This document shows positions 1-8,701 of a stretch of 10,905 bases of DNA, in pieces. Below the pieces are notes generated by a model. That model was not told where the DNA came from. It was given only the letters and a program-made list of their open reading frames with translations, and ran no database searches. The first letter of the stretch is position 1. Each line of letters begins with the position of its first letter. This stretch comes from Acanthamoeba lenticulata (lineage: Eukaryota > Discosea > Longamoebia > Acanthamoebidae). Location: contig NAVB01003551.1 in NCBI GenBank assembly GCA_002179805.1, positions 1 to 10,905 of the forward strand. Reading direction: 5' to 3'. Both the position numbers and the translations under genes were made by a program.

Positions 1-1283
1 GGGTCCTTCACGGCCTCGCGCAGGGCGTTGAGGTTGTTATAAGGGATGATCTGCAACGCGAGAAAGGCACAATGAGAAATGTGCGGTGCTGAGTGTGGTC
101 CTGTAGTGATAATGAGGCGAACCTCAAAGCCAGGAGTGTAGGGTCCAAAGTCCTTGTAGCACGAGGGATCGGTGGACGACGACACAGCCGCCAGCGAGCG
201 ACCCCAGAAGTTGTTCTCGGCGAAAAGGATCTGCACCAGGCAAGGAGAGATTGTTGTTCTTGTCAGAATGGCTGCTCTCTGTGGTCGGCGATGCGTGGAG
301 AAAGAGTACCTTGGCCTGGTTTGTGGGAACCTTTTTCTTGAGATAAGCCCACTTGCGGGTGAGCTTGATGGCCGTCTCTCCCGCCTCCACGCCGGTGTTC
401 ATGGGCAACACTGGATAGGCGAGTGTGATCGTGAGAAGGAGGAGGCAGAAGAAGAGCTGAAGAGGAAAGGGAAAACCTCGGTCGTAGCCAAAATAGGACG
501 TGATGTAGCGGGTGTAAGGCGCCTGCAGGAGAGAAAACGTTGAACGCCCAACAGCCTCATGAGTTGGCGCAACAATCTAGCACACAACGCAACAGGAGCA
601 AACGGGAGGAGAACGGCACCAAGACGTCGTTGTGGAAGGCACGCGAGGTGAGAGTGATCTTCTTGGCCTGTTCAGTGAGCGCACCGATGATCTTCGGGTG
701 GCAGTGGCCCTGGTTGACAGCCGAGTAGGCCGACAAAAAGTCCAGATACCTGGCGGTAGTAGCAAACGTGCCGTTACAGCACTCCTCGTGCCAAAAGCCA
801 CAAAGGCAGCAACGGTAAGCGTGTGAAATGAGGTGAGGGGAGGGGGTGCACCTGCGGCCCTCGACGTCCCAGACATGGACTCCCTCGCCACGGGAGAGGA
901 CGACCGGGATCGGATGGTAGTTGTGTGCGCCATAGCGCTACATGCACATACGTGAAAGGGAGGTCAGCTGCCTCACTCGTGCGCCTTTTCAGTGCGAAGA
1001 ACTTAAGCAATGAGGCCGCTTACGTACGTCCTCCACGGCAATGTAGTCGTCGGTGGTCTTAAGGGTCTGTGGAAGCTCTGCCGAGTGGTGCAATCGTCAG
1101 GACAGATACATGTTCTCTCTCTCTCTCTTTCAGCATAGTTGTGGCATGTAAAGCGCACGTAAAAGGCATACCCTTAGCTTGCGTAGCGGCAGCATAGAGC
1201 CGCTGGCCACCAAGGATTCTTGTTCCAGGCTGAGTGGTTGCGCGAAGGAGTTTGGCGCTCGCGGCAGCTGGCGTTCTTTGCAT
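1..1283 (-). CDS. OAT: Ornithine aminotransferase, mitochondrial (5' part; C-terminus beyond window)
   Basis: PLP enzyme that moves the delta-amino group of ornithine to 2-oxoglutarate, giving glutamate semialdehyde and glutamate, in the mitochondrial matrix. Exons, in gene order: 1283-1172, 1077-1028, 937-852, 749-620, 522-477, 410-310, 230-123, 50-1 (continuing off the edge). All seven introns are GT-AG and keep frame, giving about 227 residues. Residues 1-37 look like a mitochondrial presequence: Arg, Lys and Ala rich, with no acidic residue. Then come the substrate-site block [12 protein letters not shown] (55-66), [18 protein letters not shown] (84-101), [10 protein letters not shown] (117-126), the PLP-phosphate block [12 protein letters not shown] (142-153), NNFWGRS (181-187, with the Phe-Trp pair that stacks on PLP) and SSSTDP. 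The PLP lysine should lie outside the window. The start is the first ATG of the presequence frame. Family assignment is firm; exon ends are inferred from splice rules. Confidence 0.95.
1114..1128. repeat. CT/GA dinucleotide tract in OAT intron 1
   Basis: An uninterrupted TC run of about seven units. It lies inside the first OAT intron (1078-1171) and reads GA on the gene's strand, so it is not a polypyrimidine tract for that intron. Probably a simple microsatellite. Confidence 0.85.
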
Positions 1284-1394
1284 GTTGTGGTGTGCGCGTT
1301 GGGTGGCTCAGCACTTTTGGATTAGATGCCGCGGCTGCGATTTTCTTTTTCGAACTGCCCAGAAGAGCTACACAAAAGCTGCTACAAAAAAAAA

Positions 1395-1400
1395 TATATA
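1395..1400 (-). promoter_or_regulatory. TATA-like box upstream of OAT
   Basis: TATATA on the minus strand, about 112 bases before the OAT start codon, next to a nine-base A run. It is the only clear TATA-like element in the 275-base gap between OAT and the endosulfine-like gene. Its use as the core promoter is an inference from position. Confidence 0.4.
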
Positions 1401-1404
1401 CATT

Positions 1405-1410
1405 TTTATT
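1405..1410 (-). terminator. Poly(A) signal of the endosulfine-like gene
   Basis: AATAAA on the minus strand, about 150 bases after the stop codon that ends at 1559. It lies only four bases before the TATA-like box assigned to OAT, so the 3' end of one gene and the promoter of the next appear to overlap. Confidence 0.5.
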
Positions 1411-1558
1411 TGCGGCCAGCGAAGTGTTGGGCGAAAGTTCCGGTGGTGTGCTGTACATGCTCTATTTGTGGGAGGAGAGGGAAGGAAAAAGAAGGAGTTC
1501 CTCCTCCATCTAACCGGGAGATGAGAGAGGAGAGGATTTTGTTTGCAACAACATGGGC

Positions 1559-1931
1559 TCAGTTGTGTTGCGCGTTAGTGCTTGGAATGGCAGTTTCGCC
1601 TCTCTTCATCATCGCCCAATCGGCTGAATCAAACCGCTTCTGCGAATGATGAAAACATAATCAGTCAGCCGATGCGTCGTAGATACAGCAACAGCATGCA
1701 AAGAAAAGCACGTACTCCCCGTTCTCGAAGAGCTCTGTCCACCAGCGGCCTGGGGCTGTCCTTTGGCGACTTTGGGGGAAGCAGCAGGTCGTCGGCGCCA
1801 CTTGGTGGAAGGCGCGTTACGGCTGGCTGACGCCGAACCAGCGAACCGTAGAGGCTGCCGGGAGGAGGGTGTGCAGCATCGTTGTCCTTGCTGTGGCTTA
1901 TGGAAGGCTTGTGGCAAACGCCGGTGTTCAT
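1559..1931 (-). CDS. Endosulfine/ARPP19/Igo-like protein
   Basis: Exons 1931-1716 and 1639-1559 join across a 76-base intron (GTACGT donor, CATTCGCAG acceptor, phase 0) to give 98 residues. At the junction the protein reads ALRERG then KRFDSADWAMMKRGE. This matches the endosulfine core, in which a basic helix precedes F-D-S-G-D-Y and a short basic tail. In that family Greatwall-type kinases phosphorylate the motif serine, turning the protein into an inhibitor of PP2A-B55. The serine here is residue 77. The usual Gly-Asp-Tyr is Ala-Asp-Trp, a conservative divergence. The N-terminus is polar and proline-rich, as expected for these small disordered proteins. A longer start at 2144 is in frame but adds sequence of no family character. 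A 5' exon near 2210 beginning MSDMLCQLSG and spliced to about 1985 is possible but unproven. The motif is strong; the N-terminus is less certain. Confidence 0.68.
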
Positions 1932-2559
1932 ATCGAAGGAGAGGCGAGTTGCTGCTACTCGGGTTGGGTTCTTCTGTCTGGTGCGCGTGGGGGTACAAAG
2001 TGGAACGACTTGTGAGGTGGCTCGGTGGAAGGGAAAAGCGCAACGGAGACTTCTCAGAAGTGGTGAGTCACCAGGCGGCAGTGCTGGTGTGCACGAAGAG
2101 AGATACGCGAAAGGAGAGAGCACCGAGCGACTCGACGGAAGCAAGGTTCAGCATAAAGGCACCCATAGCAATTCGGAGAACTCACCCACTCAGCTGACAC
2201 AGCATATCTGACATTTCCCAATTATTACGGCAAATGCGCTATATTATTAGAAATTTAGCCGAAGCACCACGGAGAGGACTATTCTCACTTTGGCCACGTT
2301 GGTTGGTTGAGTCCATCCCTTTTTTGCCGTATTTGGACCACCACAACAGAACTCAGGCGCTGAGGTCAGGTCTACCGCTGGTCAGTCCGGGGGAAAGTCA
2401 GCAACAAAGGTTTATTTTAGGGGCGCAGCTGTTACGAGAAGGGCAGCTGCCGCACACAATGTTGCCCAGTGCACGTCCACGAACGTTTTTTGGACACAAA
2501 AGAAGAAAGCGAGCCTGCTTTGCATGAGTGACACGGATGGACCCACAATTTCGCGCCAA
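1932..2559. other. Intergenic region between ESF2-like and endosulfine-like genes
   Basis: 628 bases with no gene I can support. It should hold the 3' UTR of the ESF2 gene (right part, with its poly(A) signal) and the promoter and 5' UTR of the endosulfine-like gene (left part, pyrimidine-rich on the minus strand). An AT-rich patch at about 2219-2262 contains TATA-like sequence. Open frames here (for example plus 2234-2527) show no family features. Confidence 0.6.
2411..2416 (-). terminator. Poly(A) signal of the ESF2-like gene
   Basis: AATAAA on the minus strand, 144 bases beyond the last base of the ESF2 stop codon at 2560. Spacing fits a normal short 3' UTR and supports the spliced C-terminus over the earlier stop at 2725. 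Confidence 0.55.
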
Positions 2560-4491
2560 CTACTTCTTGCCAAAAATCTGCACACATGACCCAGGAAGCA
2601 GAATGTGTTGGTAGCAACAACAGGAAGTTTGTTGTGGATGAGGAGTGAGGCGCACCATGCTCAAAAGGTCGTCCGACACATCACCTCCAGTCGGTGCAGG
2701 CTCCTGGTGGGATAATACAGGCCGTCATGAAGTTGCATCATGAGCAACAACGGAGGAGGCAATGGGGGGTGTGACACGCACGTCATGGTCTTGCTGTGCT
2801 CGGCGCTCCACTCGCTGACGCTTACGGCCGCCTCTTGGCTTCTGGTTGGGCAGAAGGTCTTCTATGTCTTCCTTCTGCTCGCGCGACACCTGACGTTGCC
2901 AGAATCGGCCGCGCATCTTCTCCAGCGCCTGTTCGTCGTTCTCTGCTTCCTCAGGCCGGCTATCTTCGGGAATCGGCTCCCCGGCTTCCGCTGCGGCGCG
3001 CTTGCGCTTCTCCTGGAATCGCTTGTGCGTCTTGGCCTTCTCCACTTGGAGCAAGTACTCATTGTTCTCGCGCTTGACCTGCTGAATCTCGGTCCTCCTC
3101 CGCTTACTGCGCACCGCATTGTCGTAGGCTAGGACAATGTTTCACGCCGATGATTTGTGTAAGGGCCAAGCATAGAAAACACTTGCGTTTTACCTTAATG
3201 ACGCCAAAACGGCACTAAGAGTGACGTACCTCGCTTCTCATTTAGGTGATGCCACTTAAAGTTGGGCAAGTACTTCAGGCACCAGAGGTCGTTGTAGAAG
3301 AAAGAACCTTTCCTCACTTGCTCACCTGTCGTGGTAGAAAAGGAGCGCACGAAGATGGTGAGGTTGTCGCCTAGAGAGAGGATGTGAAGTAAAGCTTGCA
3401 TGTATATGAACGCACCAACAGGCGTGGCGTTGAGGCTAGCGGCGACGGCCTCTGCGACTTCCTTGTCCATGAACTCGACCCATCCCTCGACGTACTTCTT
3501 CTTCTTGTTGCCGCCGGTCTTCTTTCGTCGGTGCGCCGCATGTGTGTCTGTTGTAGTGGAACCGTGTGTCACATGGCAACGTTCAGCAAGAGAGACTGGA
3601 GAGGCAGCCGAAGGCGACTCCGGCATGCGCATGGGAGAGGTGACGAACCCTCAGGCTTGAGATAGACTCGCCCGACCTCGCCGTAGGCCGACAGAAGGTC
3701 GCGTATCTTGGTCGGTCGCATGAAGGGCGGGATGCGCGACAGGTAGATCACACCTGTGGTCAGCATGTATGCACACGCATCGTATATATCACAACAACAA
3801 CAACAACAAGTGTGAGCGAGAGCTGCCACGTGTTCCTTCGCGTTCGCCCCTATTGCACCTTTCTTTTCGTTCTTCTCGACCCACTTCTGCAGCTTCTTCT
3901 CAGAGAGGCCTTTCACGACCTTCTTCTTGTCACCTCCGCCTTCCTGCGCTCGCCGCAGCCCACGATGAACATCACGTTCTGTGTCGGTGAGAGGTGAGCG
4001 GGATAGACGCTACCTCATCATCATCATCATCATCGCCGTCGTCTTCATCATCGTCCTCACGGTCGTCCTCTTCACCGTCTTCCTCGGCAGCCGATGCGCT
4101 CTCTTCTTCTTCTTCTTCTTCTTCATCTCCATCTTCCGCCTCTTCCTCTGAGGCCTCGTCACCGCCTTCTTCATCCTCGTCCTCGTCAACTCTTTCCATG
4201 TTGGCTGCATCTTCAACCTCTTCCTCTTCGGAGTCCTCATCCACAAGCGGCAAAATCTTCTTCTCCGGAGGAGCAGCCATCACGAGCGGCAGAGGCTGTG
4301 GCTTGGCCGCTTTTATGTGGGGAGACAACGTAGTGTTTAATTAAAGCATAAATGGACAACTTTTGTTGCAAAAATCCGAATGAACATTGGGACATTGAAA
4401 TTGAAATGTAATTTTAAAATGAAGACAAACCTGGTTTGACCTTGGTTGGTGCAAACAACTGCACGCCTTCATCGTCGCTTCCGTCACTCAT
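2560..4491 (-). CDS. ESF2: ESF2/ABT1 family ribosome-assembly RNA-binding protein
   Basis: Nucleolar RRM protein that, in the yeast and animal family, acts with the SSU processome on 18S pre-rRNA. Nine exons in gene order: 4491-4431, 4309-4014, 3943-3859, 3753-3649, 3547-3416, 3325-3230, 3128-2782, 2703-2656, 2577-2560, giving 395 residues; all junctions are GT-AG and in frame. Residues 44-119 are a long Asp/Glu tract. The RRM follows: [17 protein letters not shown] (149-165, RNP2 region), [12 protein letters not shown], and the basic [12 protein letters not shown] (197-208, RNP1 region). After it come the family blocks [19 protein letters not shown] and a coiled basic segment ([20 protein letters not shown]). 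The C-terminus, assembled from two tiny exons, ends DDLLSMIFGKK, as expected for this family. The acidic N-terminus is longer than in most relatives. It is divergent from the lunapark gene. Confidence 0.93.
3791..3809. repeat. CAA trinucleotide repeat in ESF2 intron 3
   Basis: About six CAA units inside the 105-base intron (3754-3858). It reads TTG on the gene strand. Simple repeat, no coding role seen. Confidence 0.8.
4014..4200 (-). repeat. Trinucleotide-repeat DNA encoding the ESF2 acidic tract
   Basis: Within ESF2 exon 2, runs of GAT (about 4015-4035) and GAA (about 4103-4125) encode Asp and Glu strings. The opposite strand reads as a Ser-rich open frame that is a shadow. Such tracts often vary in length between strains. 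Confidence 0.85.
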
Positions 4492-4629
4492 CTCGTGAGC
4501 AGATTTTACTGTTGGGGATGCGTGAAATTGAACGGGCCAAGGAAAAAAGAAGTAAAAATAAATTTGTGTTTATCTTTTCTTGCTGGGCCAAAACCACGCC
4601 CACGTGTCATTCGAGTTGATTTGCGCAAG
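4492..4629. promoter_or_regulatory. Bidirectional promoter between ESF2 and lunapark genes
   Basis: Only 138 bases separate the two divergent start codons, so both promoters and both 5' UTRs must fit here. Visible elements are a palindromic CACGTG at 4601-4606, two copies of GGGCCAA at 4534-4540 and 4585-4591, and an AT-rich stretch at 4551-4566 that could serve as a weak TATA element for ESF2. No in-frame upstream ATG precedes the lunapark start. Sites are seen in the sequence; their function is inferred. Confidence 0.6.
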
Positions 4630-6598
4630 ATGGGTGTCTTTTCGTGGTTGATCTCTTGGTTCAGACGACCACAGGTTAGAATTCTATCTCGATGTAGCAC
4701 CTCACGTTTTTCAATTTTCGTTCCTTAACTTTTTTTAATTTCTCGCCATGAGCAACATGGGCTCACTTGTGTTTTGTTTATGCACTGTGCCCACAGCCCA
4801 CACTCATCAATTACGAGGAGATATTAACTCAGCTGCAAACGGAATTGAGGGAATGGGAGGAAAAGAAGGCAGCCGCTATTGCCTCCCACCGCGTCGCTGT
4901 CATGCGGCTTCTCTTTTGGGCTTGTGTGCTCGAGGTCATCTCAATTGTTTGGTAACCCCTCCCCTCCTCTTTCGCGCCTGGCGACGGGGAAGCGCCGCGT
5001 TTTTGGGATGCTGCGTTGTTCACCATGGGTGGGCCCGTCACGCCAGGTACTACTTCCTGACGTCGCCAACGGACATGTCAGATCACCTCCTGTGTATCGC
5101 GCCCGTGCTTCTCATCCCCATTCTGTACGTTCACCTCGCGCTTGGCGTTTTTGGTCGTCCTGCACATGTCTTGTCCTCCGTTGACAGTGTTACCTTGGCA
5201 GAGGCTACATCGTCAAGCGAACCATTTCATGGATCTACAATACTCGCATCTGCAATGCTGGTGCGTCGCCCTCGTCTCTCCTCCTGCTTTGAAGCCACCG
5301 GTCGACCAGCTGCTCACGCCAACGATACCCTGGCCGTGCGTGCAGACGCCAAGTTGATCGCGCTGGAAAATCAGCAGGCGGAGAAGGTGGAGGAGCTGAA
5401 GAAGGCCACCAACTTCTACAAGACCGCGCAGCTCGTCCAGCAGTTTGACAAAAAGGCGCGAACGCCAGCGCCTGCGCCGCGGAAACCGCCTCCGAGCCAG
5501 GCGGTGGCGCGAAAGGTGCCCGCCACGCCGGGCCCGCCGGCCTCCAAGCGGACGGCACCCGCGCCGCAGAAGCCTCCGGCCACCGTCGGTCCTGCACAGC
5601 GCCATGTCCGTCCTATCAATCCCCCGGCTTCGTCTGGGCCGGCCCCCGACGAAGAGACTCCTGAGGTCGACGCACAACCGCCAGAGGCTCCCGGCGCTGG
5701 ACTTCCCGTGCCCATGCCCGGACCCCGGCCCGTACCGGCTCAACGTGGCCCGGCCCAGACCCCCTCGGCTCCAGGTCCGTATGCCTGCCACCACAAAACA
5801 TTTATTGCTGCATGTGGTGTTGTTGGGGTATCGCATGTGTAGAGCCACATCGCTGACGGGTCTTGCTGGCCGCGACAGGACGTCCGGCGCCTCGCCCCAT
5901 GGGGCCGCCCATGCAAACGCCCTCGCGCAGCTACTACATGCCGGTGCCCGACCGAAACAATCCAGTCGCGCTGCCTGGTACATTTTTCTCTCCTCCCTGA
6001 TGGTCGGTCGTGAGAAGAGCCATTAACGGCTGTGGTGGCATCACAGCGGGCTCGGCGGCAGCAGCGAAGCCTCGCGGGTGGCTCGACTCGCTCCTCGATG
6101 TCATGATTGGCGACAGCGAAGCCCACTCGGTACCGGTGAAGTGCGCACGCTGCAACGCTCTCTACGGCCATGTACCACGTTCCGAGGTTGACAGCTACCG
6201 TACGCGCCACCATCCCACCGTGGCACGAAGTTGGCGTACCCTGACTCGCTGGTGCTTGTTGCGGTGCAGAGTTCACCTGCCGCAAGTGCCGGTTCTGGAA
6301 TGACCCCCTCAACTCGACGTCCGGGCCGGTGCCGCAACCGCAAGCCAGCGGCAGAGGAAAGGAAAAGGGCGAGGAGGCGGAGGAGGACGACGACATGCCT
6401 GATCTGCCCATCGACGACAGCGAGCGACACCTCGACCAGCTCTCCGCCGAGCAACATAGCAGCACCTCGGGCGCCGAATACGGGGAAGAGGGCGAAGAGC
6501 ATGTGCTGCCTGATTCAGACCACATTGTCACGGCCGATGAAGATGATCAGGGCGAAGCTGCAGGACTCGAAACGGCCGACAAGCCTAAGGAAGAGTAA
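4630..6598 (+). CDS. LNPK: Lunapark-family ER three-way-junction protein
   Basis: Membrane protein that stabilises three-way junctions of the tubular ER (Lnp1 in yeast, lunapark in animals). Exons: 4630-4674, 4797-4951, 5047-5124, 5202-5260, 5346-5774, 5879-5977, 6047-6199, 6270-6598; all introns GT-AG; 448 residues. It starts MGVFSWL, a Met-Gly start as in myristoylated lunapark, though Ser is at position 5, not 6. Then a short helix (about 20-46), two close membrane segments (about 52-70 and 80-97) with a small loop, and a second helix (LENQQAEKVEELKKATNFY, 118-136) ending in the family-like TAQLVQQFDKK. A Pro/Ala-rich disordered stretch covers about 140-290. The zinc ribbon is Cys321-X2-Cys324-X18-Cys343-X2-Cys346, the same spacing as animal lunapark, and is formed only when intron 6200-6269 is removed. 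The tail (about 360-448) is acidic. The identification is firm. Confidence 0.93.
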
Positions 6599-6614
6599 CT
6601 GATCCTAGTAGTAA

Positions 6615-6620
6615 AATAAA
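6615..6620 (+). terminator. Poly(A) signal of the lunapark gene
   Basis: AATAAA 17 bases after the TAA stop codon, implying a very short 3' UTR. Confidence 0.6.
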
Positions 6621-6857
6621 CAAGAACAACTTGTCCGTGGGGTTGCATAGCAACGTAGGGAAGGGGAGCAGCATACATGCAGTAGGCCGCTCGATGAGAA
6701 CTCAGTGAAAAGCACTTCACGACCCAAACACCGCGCGGTGTCGAAAATTGTAGAAGTGCAACCTGTTTAGGCTCAAGAAGAAGCCAAACCTCGTTGTTGC
6801 CACCAAAGGCACATAGAGAGGCACAGCACCAAGCTGAACACAACACAAGCGCTCCAC

Positions 6858-8268
6858 ATGCAAGGCCAAGGAGACGAGGAAAAGGTCGCCTTTCTTTCGG
6901 GCAAAGGACGTGCATCGTACAGCGGCTACGATGCCATCCCCAGCAGGCGAGACGACGAACTACTGGAGCACGACCAACAGCACCACGATGTGGTGGTGGA
7001 TATGCCGCACAATTCAGGACCTCGGGCACGTGTGCAGTCACTCTCCGTCCTTGGAGTGCTGATCAATATGCTTCTGTACCCGGTGTTTCTCTTCTTCCCC
7101 GTCCTCACCTCCTTCTACACGGTCGAGCCCCAACAACATGCCCTTATCACCTTCTGGGGCAGTTTGGCACATGTCGTCAAAGAGCCAGGTGCGTGGTCCA
7201 TCTTTGTCCTCATTTCATTACACCACCACTAGTCCCGCTGTGACTTACCTGGTGTTGTGGGGGGGGGGGGGTGATGGGTTCAACAAAGGCCTGTACTGGT
7301 TTCCGGTGTTTGGCAGGTCCATAACCACTGTACCCACAGCCACACAGACCTTGACCATCAAGAGGGGCACGGTGGTGGACTTGAACGGCAACCCTATCGT
7401 GGTGTCTGGCATCGTCACGTTTCAGGTGGTGAACAGCATCCGCGCAGCCTTTGGTACGTGTTCGCTGTCAACCCTGTCTCTCTCTCTCTCTCTCTCTCGC
7501 AAAGAAGCCTGTTCTGTTGCAACTTTATGGTGACCATTGTGTCGTTGCTTTCATCTTCGTGCAGATGTCGTCAACTACGTGGGGTACATTGAGCTTCAGG
7601 CCGTGGCCGTGCTGAAGCGAGTATGCTCGATGTATCCATATGAGTGCCGCACTGGCAAGTCTCTTCAATCAGAGAGTCGCGAGGTGTCGGCCTTGCTGGT
7701 GCGCCTCCTCCAGGAGAAGTGCGACGTGGCCGGAGCTCGAGTCATCTCCTTTGAGCTGGCCGACCTTCAGTACGCTCCGGAGATCGCGCCAGGCATGCTT
7801 GTGCGCCAGCAGGCGCAAGCTCTCGTTGAGGCCCGACATAGTACCACTTCCCCTGTCCTGTCGGACGAGATGTTCTCATGTATGAATGAGCCAGACTGAT
7901 CGACGCGTTATCATCCCTAACTACAGCAATTGTGGACGGTGCGGTGGCCATCGTCTCCTCAGCGGTGACAAAACTGGGCGAGAACGGGATCCATCTCAAC
8001 GATGTACAGCAGGCAAGGTAGGTCACTTTGGCATTTGCGCACATGTTCCTGCAATGGTTTTGGTTGGTCCTTACGCGGCACTGATCAATGCAACAGGCTG
8101 GTGGCCAACCTGTTGGCCGTCATCTGCGGTGAGTCGCATGTGACCCCTACCTTCTCGGTTTCCGAAAGCGAAAGCGCCAATGACGCCGAGGAGGCGGCCC
8201 ACTGGCGACAGATGACCGAACTACTTGGGCGCATTGCCGCCAACACCACTCGTGCACCAGGCAGCTGA
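6858..8268 (+). CDS. SPFH/band 7 domain membrane protein
   Basis: SPFH proteins assemble into membrane-bound oligomers that organise membrane microdomains. Exons: 6858-7188, 7289-7453, 7565-7840, 7927-8017, 8097-8268; all introns GT-AG and in frame; 344 residues. Residues 1-62 are polar and charged; one hydrophobic segment follows (about 63-86). The SPFH domain begins at FYTVEPQQHALITFWG and continues KEPGLYWFPVFGRSITTVPTATQTL, DLNGNPIVVSGIVTFQVVN, a helix with AVLKRVCSMYPYE, then AGARVISFELADLQYAPEIAPGMLVRQQAQALVEARHTIVDGAV split over two exons. The last part, DVQQARLVANLLAVICGE, is typical of the end of band 7 domains. The C-terminal 35 residues are polar. The single N-terminal membrane anchor differs from lipid-anchored flotillins. 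I cannot name the subfamily. The start at 6858 is the first ATG of this frame. Confidence 0.88.
7259..7271. repeat. Run of 13 G in intron 1 of the SPFH gene
   Basis: Homopolymer 17 bases before the AACAAAG acceptor at 7288, in the place where a polypyrimidine tract would normally be expected. Length may be unreliable in sequencing. Confidence 0.85.
7477..7498. repeat. TC dinucleotide repeat in intron 2 of the SPFH gene
   Basis: Eleven TC units in the 111-base intron 7454-7564, pyrimidine-rich on the gene strand and 66 bases before the acceptor. Confidence 0.88.
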
Positions 8269-8365
8269 GAGAGCGCTAACGTTTAAACGCGAACAACGGG
8301 TCCGGGGTGTGAAGGGTATGGCGCGAGCACGTGACGACGAGCCGTGCGATTTTCTTGGAAGCGGG

Positions 8366-8371
8366 AATAAA
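8366..8371 (+). terminator. Poly(A) signal of the SPFH gene
   Basis: AATAAA 98 bases after the TGA stop codon at 8268. Confidence 0.55.
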
Positions 8372-8644
8372 CCAGGCGTTTGTGTGTGGCACCCCCACGA
8401 AAAAAGGCAGATCTGGAGCGCAAAACCTCAAGCCGACCCAGCTTGCTGAAGAATTCCATCATCGCGCCATCCGCGAAACAGACTCATAATTCTCCTCTCC
8501 TGAGAGAGATCTTGTGTGTGAGTCGATTCGAGACCGACGGCAAAGGAAAGCGGGCCACTCTACTCTTCTTCTTCTTTTTCAATCAACCGGCTTTCTTCTC
8601 CTGCTGCTCGCTCTGCCTATTGCAGCCACTTGCATAACTAGAGC

Positions 8645-8652
8645 TTTAAATA
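8645..8652 (+). promoter_or_regulatory. TATA-like box of the XRN1 gene
   Basis: TTTAAATA ends 50 bases before the XRN1 ATG, so transcription would begin about 20 bases before the ATG if normal TATA spacing applies. Confidence 0.4.
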
Positions 8653-8701
8653 CTACTCTCGCCCCCAGCATTCTTCCCAAGCAACCTCATCTCACAACAA
8701 A

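Larger units (their letters stand above)
8269..8701. other. Intergenic region between SPFH and XRN1 genes
   Basis: 433 bases with no gene I can support. The left part is the SPFH 3' UTR with a poly(A) signal. The right part has a pyrimidine-rich stretch (about 8559-8600) and a TATA-like box close to the XRN1 start. Plus-strand open frames crossing it have no family features. Confidence 0.6.

Noticed and set aside
1662..1800. Minus-strand frame with a Trp-Trp and a Cys-rich hydrophobic stretch, considered as a separate small Cys-rich protein
   Set aside because: The Cys-rich part falls inside the endosulfine-like intron, has no start codon of its own, and has a stop codon (TAA) upstream in the same frame.
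1763..2211. Overlapping plus-strand open frames of 144 and 109 codons
   Set aside because: Antisense to the endosulfine-like gene and its 5' flank; basic, low-complexity composition, no motif.
2234..2527. Plus-strand open frame of 97 codons
   Set aside because: Antisense to the expected ESF2 3' UTR, no recognisable domain; no support beyond its length.
2725..2781. In-frame C-terminus of ESF2 ending at the stop at 2725
   Set aside because: Residues after 2782 lack family features, and a good donor plus two short exons gives the expected C-terminus. Kept only as a possible intron-retention form.
3994..4344. Plus-strand Ser-rich open frame
   Set aside because: It is the reverse complement of the Asp/Glu-coding repeats in ESF2 exon 2.
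4748..5842. Longest single plus-strand open frame, 364 codons
   Set aside because: It is a read-through of lunapark introns 1 to 4, partly in the wrong frame for exons 2 to 4, joined to the true frame of exon 5. Only the part from 5346 to 5774 is real coding sequence.
5213..6531. Two long minus-strand open frames (5213-5983 and 5740-6531)
   Set aside because: They lie antisense to GC-rich lunapark exons, are rich in Arg and Ser, and show no family features. The plus-strand gene explains the sequence.
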